DNA of 64,000 bases, taken from NCBI GenBank assembly GCA_003586115.2, contig QVOM02000023.1, forward strand, positions 9,545,833 through 9,609,832. The letters run 5' to 3'. Below the pieces are notes generated by a model. It was given only the letters and a program-made list of their open reading frames with translations. It had not been told where the DNA came from and did no database searches. Shown in pieces: positions 44,101 to 56,100 of this stretch. A program made the translations under genes and the position numbers. This stretch comes from Salvator merianae. Its lineage: Eukaryota > Chordata > Lepidosauria > Squamata > Teiidae. How positions within the stretch are numbered: the stretch's first letter is position 1; each line of letters starts with the position of its first letter.

Positions 44101-44490
44101 GATATACCAGCCCGCTCTGCAGTCTCGAAACTTGCACTAGCTTCGCAGCCACACCTCTACACCTCTGAGGACTAGGAACAAAAGGTACAAATAAGCGCTG
44201 TTTTTCATAGAGGAAAACATAGGCAGCAGTTTACCGCAAATCATGTTGAATGGGGCTGTTGTGCGTTCCTGCATCATTGGCCAGCAGAATTACTGATGTG
44301 CCTCCATTCTTAATCACAATTCTGCACTGAGGGGTTATTTGCATCGTGCTTAAAAAACCGGCTTTGCAAACTGCATTTACTAAGCAAATATATGCCATTT
44401 CCTTTTTCTGTATATACAAACTAAACCTATTCTTTCACTGATCATGGGAAAGAGATAAAATTTATTCAGGGATTGAGGCCCTGCCTGGAA
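41110..44490. other. Intergenic, no gene recognised
   Basis: No exon, RNA gene or nameable repeat was recognised on either strand. Small open frames lack protein character. Confidence 0.4.
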
Positions 44491-44496
44491 AGCCAA

Positions 44497-44542
44497 ACCA
44501 CACACACACACAAATACACACACACACACACACACACACACA
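44497..44542 (+). repeat. (CA)n dinucleotide repeat
   Basis: About 20 CA units with one 'aata' interruption near 44,513. Confidence 0.92.
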
Positions 44543-44807
44543 GAGCTGAACTGTCATTTCCAAAATGACAGAAGGTACTGTATGCAAAGGTTGCAAGCTT
44601 TCCTTCCTATTCTTGAGAGCTAGAACTATGTTCTGAACCTTTTAAATGACATGCACCAACAAAGCACTACAGTAAAACTGTTCTTTTGGGATAAGTGGTC
44701 GGTGCTGAAAAAGATCTTGCAAGGACCTTCAGAAGACAGTGGAATAAGCAAAGTTAAGAGGAAGCAGGCACAGGGCTATGGCTGATGACAATCTTTAACA
44801 CAATGAA

Positions 44808-45130
44808 GGAGGAACTGTAGCTTAGTGGTAATGCAAGCAGCCTAGGAAGTAGAGGGTCACCAGATCAATCCTCAGCATCTCTCCAGAAATGGCAAACCAC
44901 TTCTGTATCTCTGCCAAGAAAACTGCGTAGAGATGCCCATGGAGGTGCCCATGCAGTCAACCAGGAGTCAGACATGACTCAATGGTACCCAGTAGCGACA
45001 ACAGACTGAGAAGAGACCATAGTTCAGCAACAGAGCATCTGCGTTGCATGCCAAAGGCGCCAGATTCAACCCCTGGCATTTCCCCAGAAGACAACAAAGA
45101 CAAACCACACCCATCTCCTTGGCAAGACAT
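44808..45130 (+). mobile_element. Two adjacent tRNA-derived SINE copies
   Basis: Copy one (44,808-44,998) has the head 'actgtagcttagtggtaatgca', the tail 'atggcaaaccacttctgta' and 'gccaagaaaactgcgtagagatgcccat', and ends near 'cagtagcgacaaca'. Copy two (about 45,005-45,130) restarts with 'gaccatagttcagcaacagagcat' and 'gattcaacccctggca'. The pair gives the longest 3' tail seen in the window. Confidence 0.65.
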
Positions 45131-47664
45131 CTGCAAGAACCAAGGTCAACACTACCTTACCTAAGAAAACTGCAAAAAGGAGGAAGAGGAGGCAAATTAA
45201 CTGTTCACCCTCCCACTGAAGAGAAGTCAAGAGCCAGTGGCTTTGAACTACAGGGAGGTAGATCTGGTTTAAACATAAGGAAACACTTTCAGAGTATAGT
45301 TCATGAATGGGACATGGGACGCAAAGGATGGAGATGGATGAACCTTCTGAGAAGTTCTTAAGGACAAATGTTGGCTTCACTGAGATCTTGCCAATAGCAA
45401 TGCTCGACAAGGGTCACAAAGTACCAATTTCTGACCACATTTTTTTCTTCTATGTAAAAATATGTTAGGAAAACAGAGAGTGTAATTTCCACAAGATGTA
45501 TCTGTTGGGGTTTTTAAACAAAACAAAGAGGATCTAGACAGGTTTATGGAAGGTGGATGGGATAGGATTAGGTTGGGTGAAGTGTATCAGTGGTTACTAG
45601 TCATGAAAACCAAAAATATGAGGACAGTCTGCATGTTCAGAACAAATATCTCTCTATGATGTATGCACTCTAAGAGGTTCTCTATTGAGGTGTTTGTCTT
45701 GAGGAACATCAACTGAAGTGGCAGGGAAGAGGATAGAAAGACGACAGAATGAATGGCCGTTCACTTTTTGACTGCACCCAACCAGACTTCAATCTACCAT
45801 GGATCAAAGTACAATTTGTCACAATCAAAGGTGAGATCCTGGTATCCATCTACTGATTGTCCCCCACCCTGCCATACGAGTCAACACATCTGGCAAGACC
45901 AACTGCTAAATTGAACGAACCACTGGTTTGACCCACCGTAGCAAGTCTAGCAACTCTCAAAGTGTGACACAGATACTTAGCATGCCAGAAGTATATGGGC
46001 GCGGCAACTGCCATGCATGCTAGCTGCCTGATCCATAAACACATGGCATGACAGAGGTGCACTGTGCTGCAAATGAGGTCACTTCCACATTCGTGGAGGT
46101 TGCTTCTGTGAAGGGCATGACCCAGGAAGCCATCTTGAAAATTCACCCCTCCCCTATCTGCCAACTCCCCTTTCTCTGAAATGGTTTCATGGTATCGAAG
46201 AAGTACCTAGTACCATCTAAGGGTACAGCTGAGCGGAGGTAGTAAAAATATTCACCTATCTAAAAAAAAAAGTCATTTGTACAATTCTTTGCTCATCAGA
46301 ATTTGCAATAAGGAAGAACACAACAGGAGCTGAGTTCCTAGCCTTCAACATACAAATAGGAACTATCAAACTGTCCATGAGGGGAGACAAATGAACTGTG
46401 ATTAGCTCTGATTCCATCTAGGTATTGTCAATAACTCTGTCCATGCTTTCAGCACTTGATGGGTAGACTTTCAGAGCAGGAAAAAATATGCGTTTCCCTC
46501 CTGAATTTGCTGTAAAAATATTCCAATTTACAGTATATCTCTCTGTCTTAAATTTAGAATATGGTTGCAGAAGGAGGCAAGCTCTTCACTGTACAGCTTC
46601 ACTACCCCACCCCCAAAAATCTTTCAGTTTTGTTGTTTTTCCAACACATATCCTTTAAAAAATCATTTTAAAACAGAAAAGTCCTCTAGCCTGAAACATC
46701 CACCATGTTTCCTAGTCACTGAATGAAAATAACTTGGATTTTGCAGGTTTTGTTTGCTATCAAATCTGCCCATGAATCTGGATTCTGAGCTAGGATGACG
46801 CTATAGAAACAGACAGACAGATGTGCCAGGTAGAAAGTCTCTTCTAGTGGCAGCCCTCTTAAGCATGGATACCTTCGAACTGGGATCCTAACCATCATAG
46901 CAATCTTTAACCACAGGATGTATAGTTTACAGTTATTCTCACTCGACAGTTTTTCCGAACAATGTAAAACGAGACAGGTGAATGGATTAGCCTCCCACAC
47001 TTCGTGCCCTGGAAACACCGAAATAGGAAAACGCCACCGTTGCTTCCAAAATTTACGTCAGCTACACAGGTGGGAGACCACACAAAATTCGACACAGTCG
47101 TTCGAAGGTATTTCTTCCAAAAGGTCACAAAGTGAGGCTCTTGACTGTCCAAAGTACACTGCTCACGGTCACTGAAACACCTGGTGTGAGGTCACAATGG
47201 AGATGGAACGCAGCAGTTCAACCCGATCAAATTCTCCGCTCTGGGTCGTGGCGAACAAAAGACGGAACAGTGAGAGCGGGATCAGCCTGCTGCAGGAATT
47301 CTGCCCTACACAGAGAGGACACCCTTTCCAAAATGTCCTATGATGGTCAGCATTCCTTTCTGGCAGACAATGTATTAAAATCCATTGTTTGAACTACCAG
47401 GACAGCAAGTGAAGGATACACTTTTGGACATGGCTATTCATATATAAATGGACTGAGGTTTTCTCAGCCACCACCGCCGTTATTCCTAAACTAAAAATCC
47501 ATCGGCAAAACCTGGGTTTCGCCCAAGTCGCAGTATCAAGGTTGTTGCTAAATCCAAAGAGGTAACAATACTCTTTGGGAAAACTTCAGCAAAGTGCCCT
47601 TCTTCAATTCACACTGCAGGCATGCTTGTCTGTGAAAAAGCGTGAAAAAACCATCCTGCTGGTG

Positions 47665-47745
47665 ATTGCACACACGCACACACGCACACACGTATATTAT
47701 GAATGTGTGTGTGTGTATAAATATATATATATATATAATATGTAT
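47665..47745 (+). repeat. Compound (CA)n/(TG)n/(TA)n microsatellite
   Basis: CA-rich units are followed by a (GT)n run and then a (TA)n run. It lies about 740 bp beyond the NSMF stop on the minus strand, possibly within its 3'UTR. Confidence 0.85.
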
Positions 47746-48484
47746 ATATCTACAGAAGATATATTTCTATTTCAAATATATTTTCAAGCAGACCAAAAAT
47801 ATCTCATCTATTGGTTATTCATGTGTTTACGGCACTAGCTAATTAAATATCCCCTCTATTTATATAAAAATTGCACTTATTGTTATTTTTTTTCTCCTGT
47901 TAAAATGGATGAGATTCTAAAGTCGGAACTTGCTTGAATTTGCGCAAAGATGCCAGGACTTTGCATCTCAAAGCACGCGGGGTTGAAGGCGCCATCCCTT
48001 TGCCTCCAAAAGAGAGACAACGTCCGCACAGGGGGCGCCTCTCCATGTCTGATCGCGCGCGAAAATGAAGAAGAAGAAGAAGAAGAAAAAAATCCATTGA
48101 GTTTTTGTTGTTAAGAAAACCTGAGCTTGGAATGTCATTTTAAAAAGGACCTGAAAGTGGAGATTGGCCCTTCGTGACCTAACAATAGCTCAGTCCTGCA
48201 AAGTGATCCTATCCCGTCTGGCTTCACCGTGCTCCTTCCGTCAGACTTGTGTACTGATCTGAACTACGCTTGGCATCACAGGCTGCCTGCTCTGAGTTCA
48301 GTAATCCCAACCACGCTTCTGTTCAGCTCTGCAGCATCATTGCCACCAATGGGCCCCCAAAGGCCTCCCTCATGCCCGGGAAAACGTCTTTCTCTTCCTC
48401 TCTCTCTCTCAATCTCTCTCTGCACGCTCCACAGCCTTTGGGACTTCAGTAAACCCCACCACGCTTGGCCGGCGTTCGATTTTC
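47746..48484 (-). other. Probable NSMF 3'UTR
   Basis: Sequence directly downstream of the NSMF stop on the coding strand, without further coding exons. No convincing AATAAA was found on the minus strand close by, so the end is unknown. Confidence 0.35.
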
Positions 48485-49925
48485 TCATAAGATGTCGTCA
48501 TAATCTAGCAGCTTGGAATGCTGCCGTGTCTTCCAGAGACGGTAAAGGCGGAAGTCGAAGTAGGTTTCAATCATTTGCTTCCCTGCAGAGAGAAACCAGA
48601 TACAACCAAGTCAACATCATGGATCAAGAACCTTTGTGCCCCAAATGCTACAAAATTCCGAGAAGATTCTGGCACTCCTGCTATGAACATGTATCCTTTT
48701 TTGTCCCTAGTTTACCGTTTTTGCTTACAAAAAATCTTCTCCTCCTCCTCTTGAATTTTCTAATTTTAATATCCTTTGAGCCGAAAGATACTTTAGAGGT
48801 TATAATGAATAATAAATTTGAATTATTCAAGTCCTTTTATTTTTTTCCCACCTGAGTCTTTATGGCAAACCACTTCTGTAACTCTGCCAAGAAAACTACC
48901 TAGAGATGCCCACAAAGATGCCTGTGCAGTCAACCAGGAGATGACCACAACTGGGTGATACCCAACGACAATAGCAGTCCTGAATTTGGTACTTGCTTAC
49001 CCTTCCGGAGCCCCCAGTCAAAAGACAATAGAGGGAGTGCAATTTGATGATGTTACTGCAAAACACAACAGACTACAAGCTATTGCAAATGCCAGAAGCA
49101 TGAGCGAGGAGCAGGTAGGTAAGAACCCATGTCTCTCCTCAGAGAATTGCGTTCTGTTGCTGTTTTTATAATTTTTGCATTTTTTGCTGTTTTATTCAAT
49201 TTTTACATTTTCAGAAAGGTTTATGCTCTGTGTTCTTTCTTTGTTTTCTGCATTGAGCTTTTGTTGGGACAGAAAGGGAGGGTATATAGATAATAATTAG
49301 AAGAGCAGAGTGGAACAGAACAGAGTGGAGTGGAGCTGAATGGAACAGAACGGAACGGAACGGAACGGAACGGAATGGAATGGAATGCAGCTGAACAGAA
49401 CAGACCTAAGCCATTTACCTTGAGCAGAAAGTTCAAGCGGAGATTCAAAGGTAACCCGGCAGGGACTCATCAGATTCTTCAGGTTTTGGAACAGCTGAAA
49501 GGCAACGCATTTCTAAAATCTTTGCTACAGGGACAAAACCAGGGCAAAACTCTGCACTTTTTCCTTCCTCCCTCCTTTCCCTTCCCCTCCCCTCCCCTGC
49601 CCTCCCCCCACCCCCAGGACAGCAACTATTACCATTTCAATACCCATTGGGATAAGGGATAAGATTTCTATTCCATCCTTTAATTCCCTATTTTCTTCAT
49701 TCTGTTTCCTATGTTTCAAAAGTTTTTTCCATCGGGTCTCACCTTCTCTCCATTGTGGTTCCCCAACACGTAGCACCCCATAATATGAATAACGTTTGGC
49801 TCTGGGTTCAGCTTGCTCATTAGATGGCCCAGTCGCTTCCAGAAACTGGAGAACAATACAGATCAAAACATTAGGCATTATTTAATTTATTTATCAGTTA
49901 CTTATTCTTTCTTTCTGTCTATCTG

Positions 49926-49959
<34 letters not shown>

Positions 49960-50132
49960 CCTAACTATCTATCTATCTATGTATCCATCCATTCATCTTT
50001 CTCTCTATTCAATATTTGTCTGTTTATCTAATTATCTATCTATTTTTCCATCCATCCATCCATCCATCCATCCATTCATCACTCTGTCTATTCAAAATTT
50101 ATCTCTTTCTGTCTATCTAATTCCCTATCTAT

Positions 50133-50172
<40 letters not shown>

Positions 50173-53100
50173 TCATTCATCTATCTCTCTGTCTATTCAA
50201 TATTTGTCCAAAAATGGCACAAGAGGGAGAAAAGCCCGACTGGAATTTAGCATATTATTTTAATTAAAAGATGACATGTAGAAACTTTAGACCAAGTTTT
50301 CAGTCTTAGGCTGTTTCAGCACCTAGGGGACTGGAGCACTTCAGGTGGAACTGCTTCTTCTGGAGTGGCTACACCTGGAGCAATCCAGCTATCCTGGAAC
50401 AAGACCGTCCACACTTGGATGACCTGTCCCAGGCCAGGCCCAGTGCCACTCTGAAGCTCACACAAGCTAACCCAAGGGCCCAAGGGGGACCCACTTCAGC
50501 AGCACAATCTAGTGTGCCGCTGAAATCGGCCTCCCTGCTAAACTGGAATATGGAGGCAAGCACCCTTCTGTATACCTTTCTGTTCCGTTCCGGTGGCTGT
50601 CTTTGCTTCCTTAGTCCATGACAAAAAGCCAGGCTTACTCAATGTTCTGTATCTCCCTGACCCCAGGACTACTGGCAACCTTTCCAAGAGGAAAATCCCT
50701 AAGCCTGGTACTCACTAGATCATATCTTCTTCCTTCTCCACTTTTGCAAAAGTGGCAACTTTATTCTTCAGCAGATACAAGTGACCTGGGCCGCCCTGAA
50801 AGAGAGACATAGAGTTTGCAATAAATTGCCTGGCACCTCCACTGGAAAACAGCCTGTTTATGCCGTGGGCAAATGGGCTGCTCCTGATTTATCCTTCAGT
50901 TGGTTCTGCCTGGAGAAGTGACATTTAATCTCTCGGTTCCCCAAGTACAACAAGCTCCCTGGCAGATGAGCAAATCCATCCTGGTGTATCGCACAAGGCA
51001 AAGTTGCTGCTTTCTGACCAGCAATCCATGCCAGGCTGCTGAGAGGATGAAGGATATGGGATTATGGGTACATTTTGTCTGTCTAGGGCTGCATTCACAC
51101 ACCGTTAAAAAAAAAGAAGTGGTTCAGAGATGGTTTTCAGGTGGGTTCGTTCATGTGCCAGTCTGCCCTGCACCGCTCTCATGAACATTCTAGGCTACAA
51201 AAGGTAGGTTGGGGATGGGATGAAAACACAAGGACACACGCTGCTGTTTCTAAGGCCCTTCCTCTCTGCACGGGACCTTATTCCAGAATATATCCTGGAA
51301 CAGGGGCTTGCTATCCACATACTAAGGCACTTTTGAGATGCCTTTTTTCCTGTGTGTGAACTGTCCATCAGCACTGACTTTCTCTCTCTCAATTGCATCT
51401 TCCCAAATTTTGAGAGGGAAGTAAATGTGAGGGGAGAAGGACCTAGACAAGGTGTGTCTTTTTTGTGTACCTTGTTTGTTTTCAAAATGTCAACCATTTC
51501 AGGGATAAGAAGGGGTCCCAGGCAATGTGCAAATAAGTGCTGTGGCATTTTGAATATAATAAGAACAGCTGGTCTTGACTAAGCCAAAATGATTAAGAAA
51601 CATGATACAATTCTCCAGCAAAAGGATGTGGGGGACAAGAAGAAGAATATCAGCTTTCCAACCTCCTTCATGAATCAGCACCACCACAAGTTGGAGAATT
51701 CCTGAAATCTAGTACTGATTGTTACCAGGGAGATGGCATTGGTCAAGTAACACTTGCAAGTTGGGGGTGAGGGGAAGAGGAAGTTTATAATCATATGTCC
51801 AAGAGGTACTTCCATACCTGACAGAATATCAGCATTTTCCAGATCTTACAGCCCTTCCGATAAACATTCAGCTTCTTCTCTATTTCCTCTGAGGGGGGAA
51901 GGGAAAAGAGAAAGAGAGGAGGGTTGGGGTGAAACCAGGTATTGTCACAGGACTGAAAGCTTGCTTCTCAGACGGCAACTTCCACCATCCTTATTTGTTC
52001 ACTTTTCCAAGCTCTAAGCATTGTCAACAGTGCGACGGTGGGTGAAATAAAGCCTTTCTGAGCACAGTAAAGGAACACTTAGCACGACAGAATCAAAGGG
52101 TTGGATTGCAACCACAAAGCTTTGGCATCGGATAGGGATGTGTGGGGTTTGTTAGGGTTCGGCAGCATGCCAAACTGGGGGAGGAGGAAGGAGGCAGCAC
52201 ACAGCTGGCAAAGTCAAGTGACATATGACTTCCCAACGTCAAAACCACTTGTCATGAACATTTCCGGGTTCAGCCAATTCAGCAATCACTAAGCCAGCCA
52301 AACCAGGGCAATTCAGCCCAGAAAGATCTAAGAACAGATTGAACAGATTCATGGAGGACAGTTGGATCCATGGCCACTAGAATGGATGCTTAGGCACTGC
52401 CTCCAGGGTGGATAGACAGGCAGGAGGCCTCTAAGGGTCATTTGCAGGGACTCCAGAGCAGGTGAACATTTTGCCTTTATTTCCTGCTTGAGAAAGCCCA
52501 GAAGCAATTGGCAGGTAACTGTGTGAGATGGGATGCTGGACTAGATGGGCTGTGGCCTGATTCACTAGGCGTCCTCTTATGTTCTTATATTCTAATGATT
52601 CAGCCTAGCACCTTGCAGTCTACAGTCACATAATGCCCCTCTCTTTCTCCATGGCAACTTCCATAAATTTGCCATACTCCTCCTTCACACTGCCACTCCT
52701 TAATTTTCTACAAAGCACAACCTCCATTCTCCCTTCCTTATGAACATTTTTCTACAGCTTCCATTCCAGGAAAGGCATGTTTAGTTCTACTGCTTCAATT
52801 GCTGCTATTATACAACGTTTTTTCCTCTCCCAAATAAACCTTTCCCTGGAGCAGGAAAAGAAATACAGAAATATATAACCCGTCTCCAACTCTGCCTACA
52901 CCTAAATATTTCCTTTATTGCCTATACACCTTCTGCTTTACTGTATTTGCCTGTGTTGGTTTTACTCTGGTGTTATGTACAATGCTGCCCAAGGTGGTCT
53001 CTCAATAAAGTTGATTTTTTAGATGGGGGCAGCCACAGGTATTAAGCACAGACCATGATTTCTTCTGTTTTTTGTTTTTTTGTTTTGTGAACAGCCCTTG

Positions 53101-56100
53101 AGTAGGTGGGTTGAAGGCATGCACTCTTTTTTTCAAGGTATGCTAGAACATGCAAGCTCAACCTTCCCACTTGAATGTTCTCTAGGTGCCTTTCTCCACT
53201 TACCCTTGGGTCAATCTATGATGTAGACTACAGGGCCTCCCTTCTGCATCGCAGACAAGTCAAAGGGAGGCCCTGCCTACTTCTGGTATGCTCCATCCAC
53301 ATAGGATGGAGAGTAATCCAGATTAAGGGCCCTTGATCTGGATCATCAGGAGACCTGATTAATCAGGTCTATCAGTGAACCAGTGGGCCCCAGTCAAGAA
53401 CACGAAGGCGTGAAGAAAGCACACCTCCATTATCCAGACTACAGTGGGGCCCATTTTGGTGGTGCACCACCAAAATGGGTTCTCCAGTGGCTCTGAGGCT
53501 AGGATCTTTAATTCCTAGCCCTTTGGAACCCAGTCCCAAAACTTGTGCAAGCTTCAGGGCTGGTGTGTGGGGTGGTCTGGACGAGCACCATCGTGCAGAC
53601 AGCACTTTTCCAGACCACTCTGTACCATGGTTTGGACCAGAAGGGTCCTTGGACTATACAGAGAGAGAACACCACCATTCCATCAGACTTATGGAAGCAA
53701 GCTTGACTGAGCCATCTTTTCCATTTTTCTTTCTCTGCCTTTGCAATAATAAAGATTCCTTATGGAGTAGTGCCAAAGGCAATTCCTCTGATCTTTACAG
53801 CAGACCTCCACACAGTTAACTTCAGATAAAGATTCAACTGGTTCAGCTCTGGCCAACAGTTAGATGTTGACTCAAAGACAAACCACATTCCAGGCAGTCA
53901 ATCGCTTACCTAAGATGTCATCGAAGGTAGCATGCTCATGATCCTGCAAACAAACAGAAATCGACAGTTAAAAATTCGGTTACTCTGATTTTTAGGGGTA
54001 AAAATGTGATCATTATCCCCACTATAAATACCATAGATTGTATAAATAAAAAATTGGGTAGATCAAAAAGTTCATCACAGATTTCAAATGTCCAAAATGA
54101 ATGTCCTCTTATTAAGGGGATGCAATATTCAAATGCCAGAAGAAACTGTGGACTTTTCTACAGTTGCCCCTGGTTGTTGTTTCCCAACACGTTTTGACAA
54201 GAGATGTCTCCCTCAGTGGCAAATTCTTAATAAATTTAATCATTCATTCAAACTTACATAGAGAATGGGAATAATTGATGGGTCATCTCGGCGGATGATG
54301 GTTGGAACATATTCAGCTTTAGGCACCTTGGATGAAATGAGCTGAAAGTAAAAGAAGAAAGAGAAATAAGAACACATCTGGGTGGGGGCAGAAGGCAGGG
54401 AAAAGTAAGATTTAGGAGTTTGCAAAAGGAGTATGAATGTGCCTGAGAACTCTTGGGGGCAGTATCTGAAATTTTGTGGATGGGCAAAGGGAAGGTTTTT
54501 CTTTCCATCTTTGACAAATGCTGCAGCTTATGGGTGTTAGGTGCGACAGTGCCTCCCTCTCTGCCTTCCCCCTTGCCCTGCTACTCTAGCGTCCATGTCT
54601 GCTTGTTGCTTGTTTAAACCTGAGATCTCCAGAGATGTGCAATTCTGCACCTTCAAATGTGCAGAGTGGGGGTGCATTTCCAGCCAGGATATTGAGGGCA
54701 GGGGTTGGGCAGGGCAGAGGCAGAGGCAGATGAGGCAGATGCAGATAGAGCAGAGTTGGAAGCAGATGCGGTAGAGGCAGATGAGGCAGAGGCAGATGAG
54801 GCAGATGCAGATAGAGCAGAGTTGGAAGCAGATGCGGTAGAGGCAGATGAGGCAGAAACAAATGAAGCAGAGGCAGATGTCATAGGGGCAGACAAGGCAG
54901 AGGCAAATGAAGCAGAGGCAGATGTCGCAGAGGCAGATGGGACAAAGGTAGAGGCAGACATGGCAGACAAAGCAGAGGCAGGTGAGGCATGGTCAGAGAC
55001 AAAGGGAAAGGCAGCAATATACCAGCTGGCAATGCAGTGCTGCCCCATCTGAAGCTCCAGAATTCTACTGCCTCCTTCTTACCTCCATGAAACTTCTGTT
55101 CTATAAAAGTGAATGGAGACTTTTGCTCTCCTGGCTTGTTTGAAGGGAGGAACAATGACTGCAAGTACAAAAGCTCACAAGGGAAGAATCTGCAGGAGTT
55201 GCTGGATTCCAGCTCCCACCAATCCCAGCCAGTACGGCCAATGACCAGAAAGGACCAGGTGCTTGCAAGGATGGAAGGATAATTGTCTTGTCCCATTGCT
55301 ATGCTCTAACACCTGCAACTCAAAGGCATGCAACCATAACCCAATGTGTGGCTCACCATGATCTTGGGTGGGAGGAAGTCCTCCCCACTGCAGGCTGAAG
55401 CTTCAAGTTCTTTCTCTGCCTCCCAGTTCAAGTCAACATCTTTGTCAAGGGCACAGCAGGAATCTTGGAGCTCATGGCCTGTGGGGTACAGAGAAAGGAG
55501 CATAGCAAAAGCCCTTATGCACACACACACACAGAGACACACAGAGAAACACATAGACCAAAGTGCCCTGGTTAGGAAGGTGCTCTCATGCTATTTGACC
55601 TCCTTCTTAGCATGGTTAGTACAGGAGTTAACGGCGATCAAGGATGAAGCTCGAGAAGGCCTGCTGCAGAACCAAAGGGGATACCAGACATTGGGCACAA
55701 GCAGCCACCTCTGCGCACGAAACCTCAGGTCCCAAGTGACTTCCTTCTTAACTGTCAGTCCTGATGAGCTGCCAGGCAAAGCTCTTTCCAGATCAAGTCA
55801 ATGTCCCTTTCTGAACATGCTGTTAGGAATTACAACTACAATGACCCTGTTCGCACCTACTCTTCATCTGATTACAGACTACCTTTTCAGATGAGACCTC
55901 AACCATCTGTGGTATAGTTATGGAACTTGCCAAAAAGCCAGTGGGTCCAAAGAGATACAAGATGGACAAAAGGGAAATACCTACCAGTCATAACAGTTCC
56001 CTGCATCTGCCTCAAAAATGCCACCTCTGAGGACTAATGAATACTTTGGCCAAGCTGCCTCCCTGCCTTGATCCAGCACCAGGAAACAGGACCCATCAAG

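Noticed and set aside
48229..48855. 208-codon plus-strand frame
   Set aside because: Antisense across the last NSMF exon and its intron; the minus strand is clearly the coding strand. The tail is low-complexity Leu/Phe.
49813..50263. Tyr-Leu-Ser-Ile repeat frames
   Set aside because: Translation of the CTAT/CATC microsatellite.
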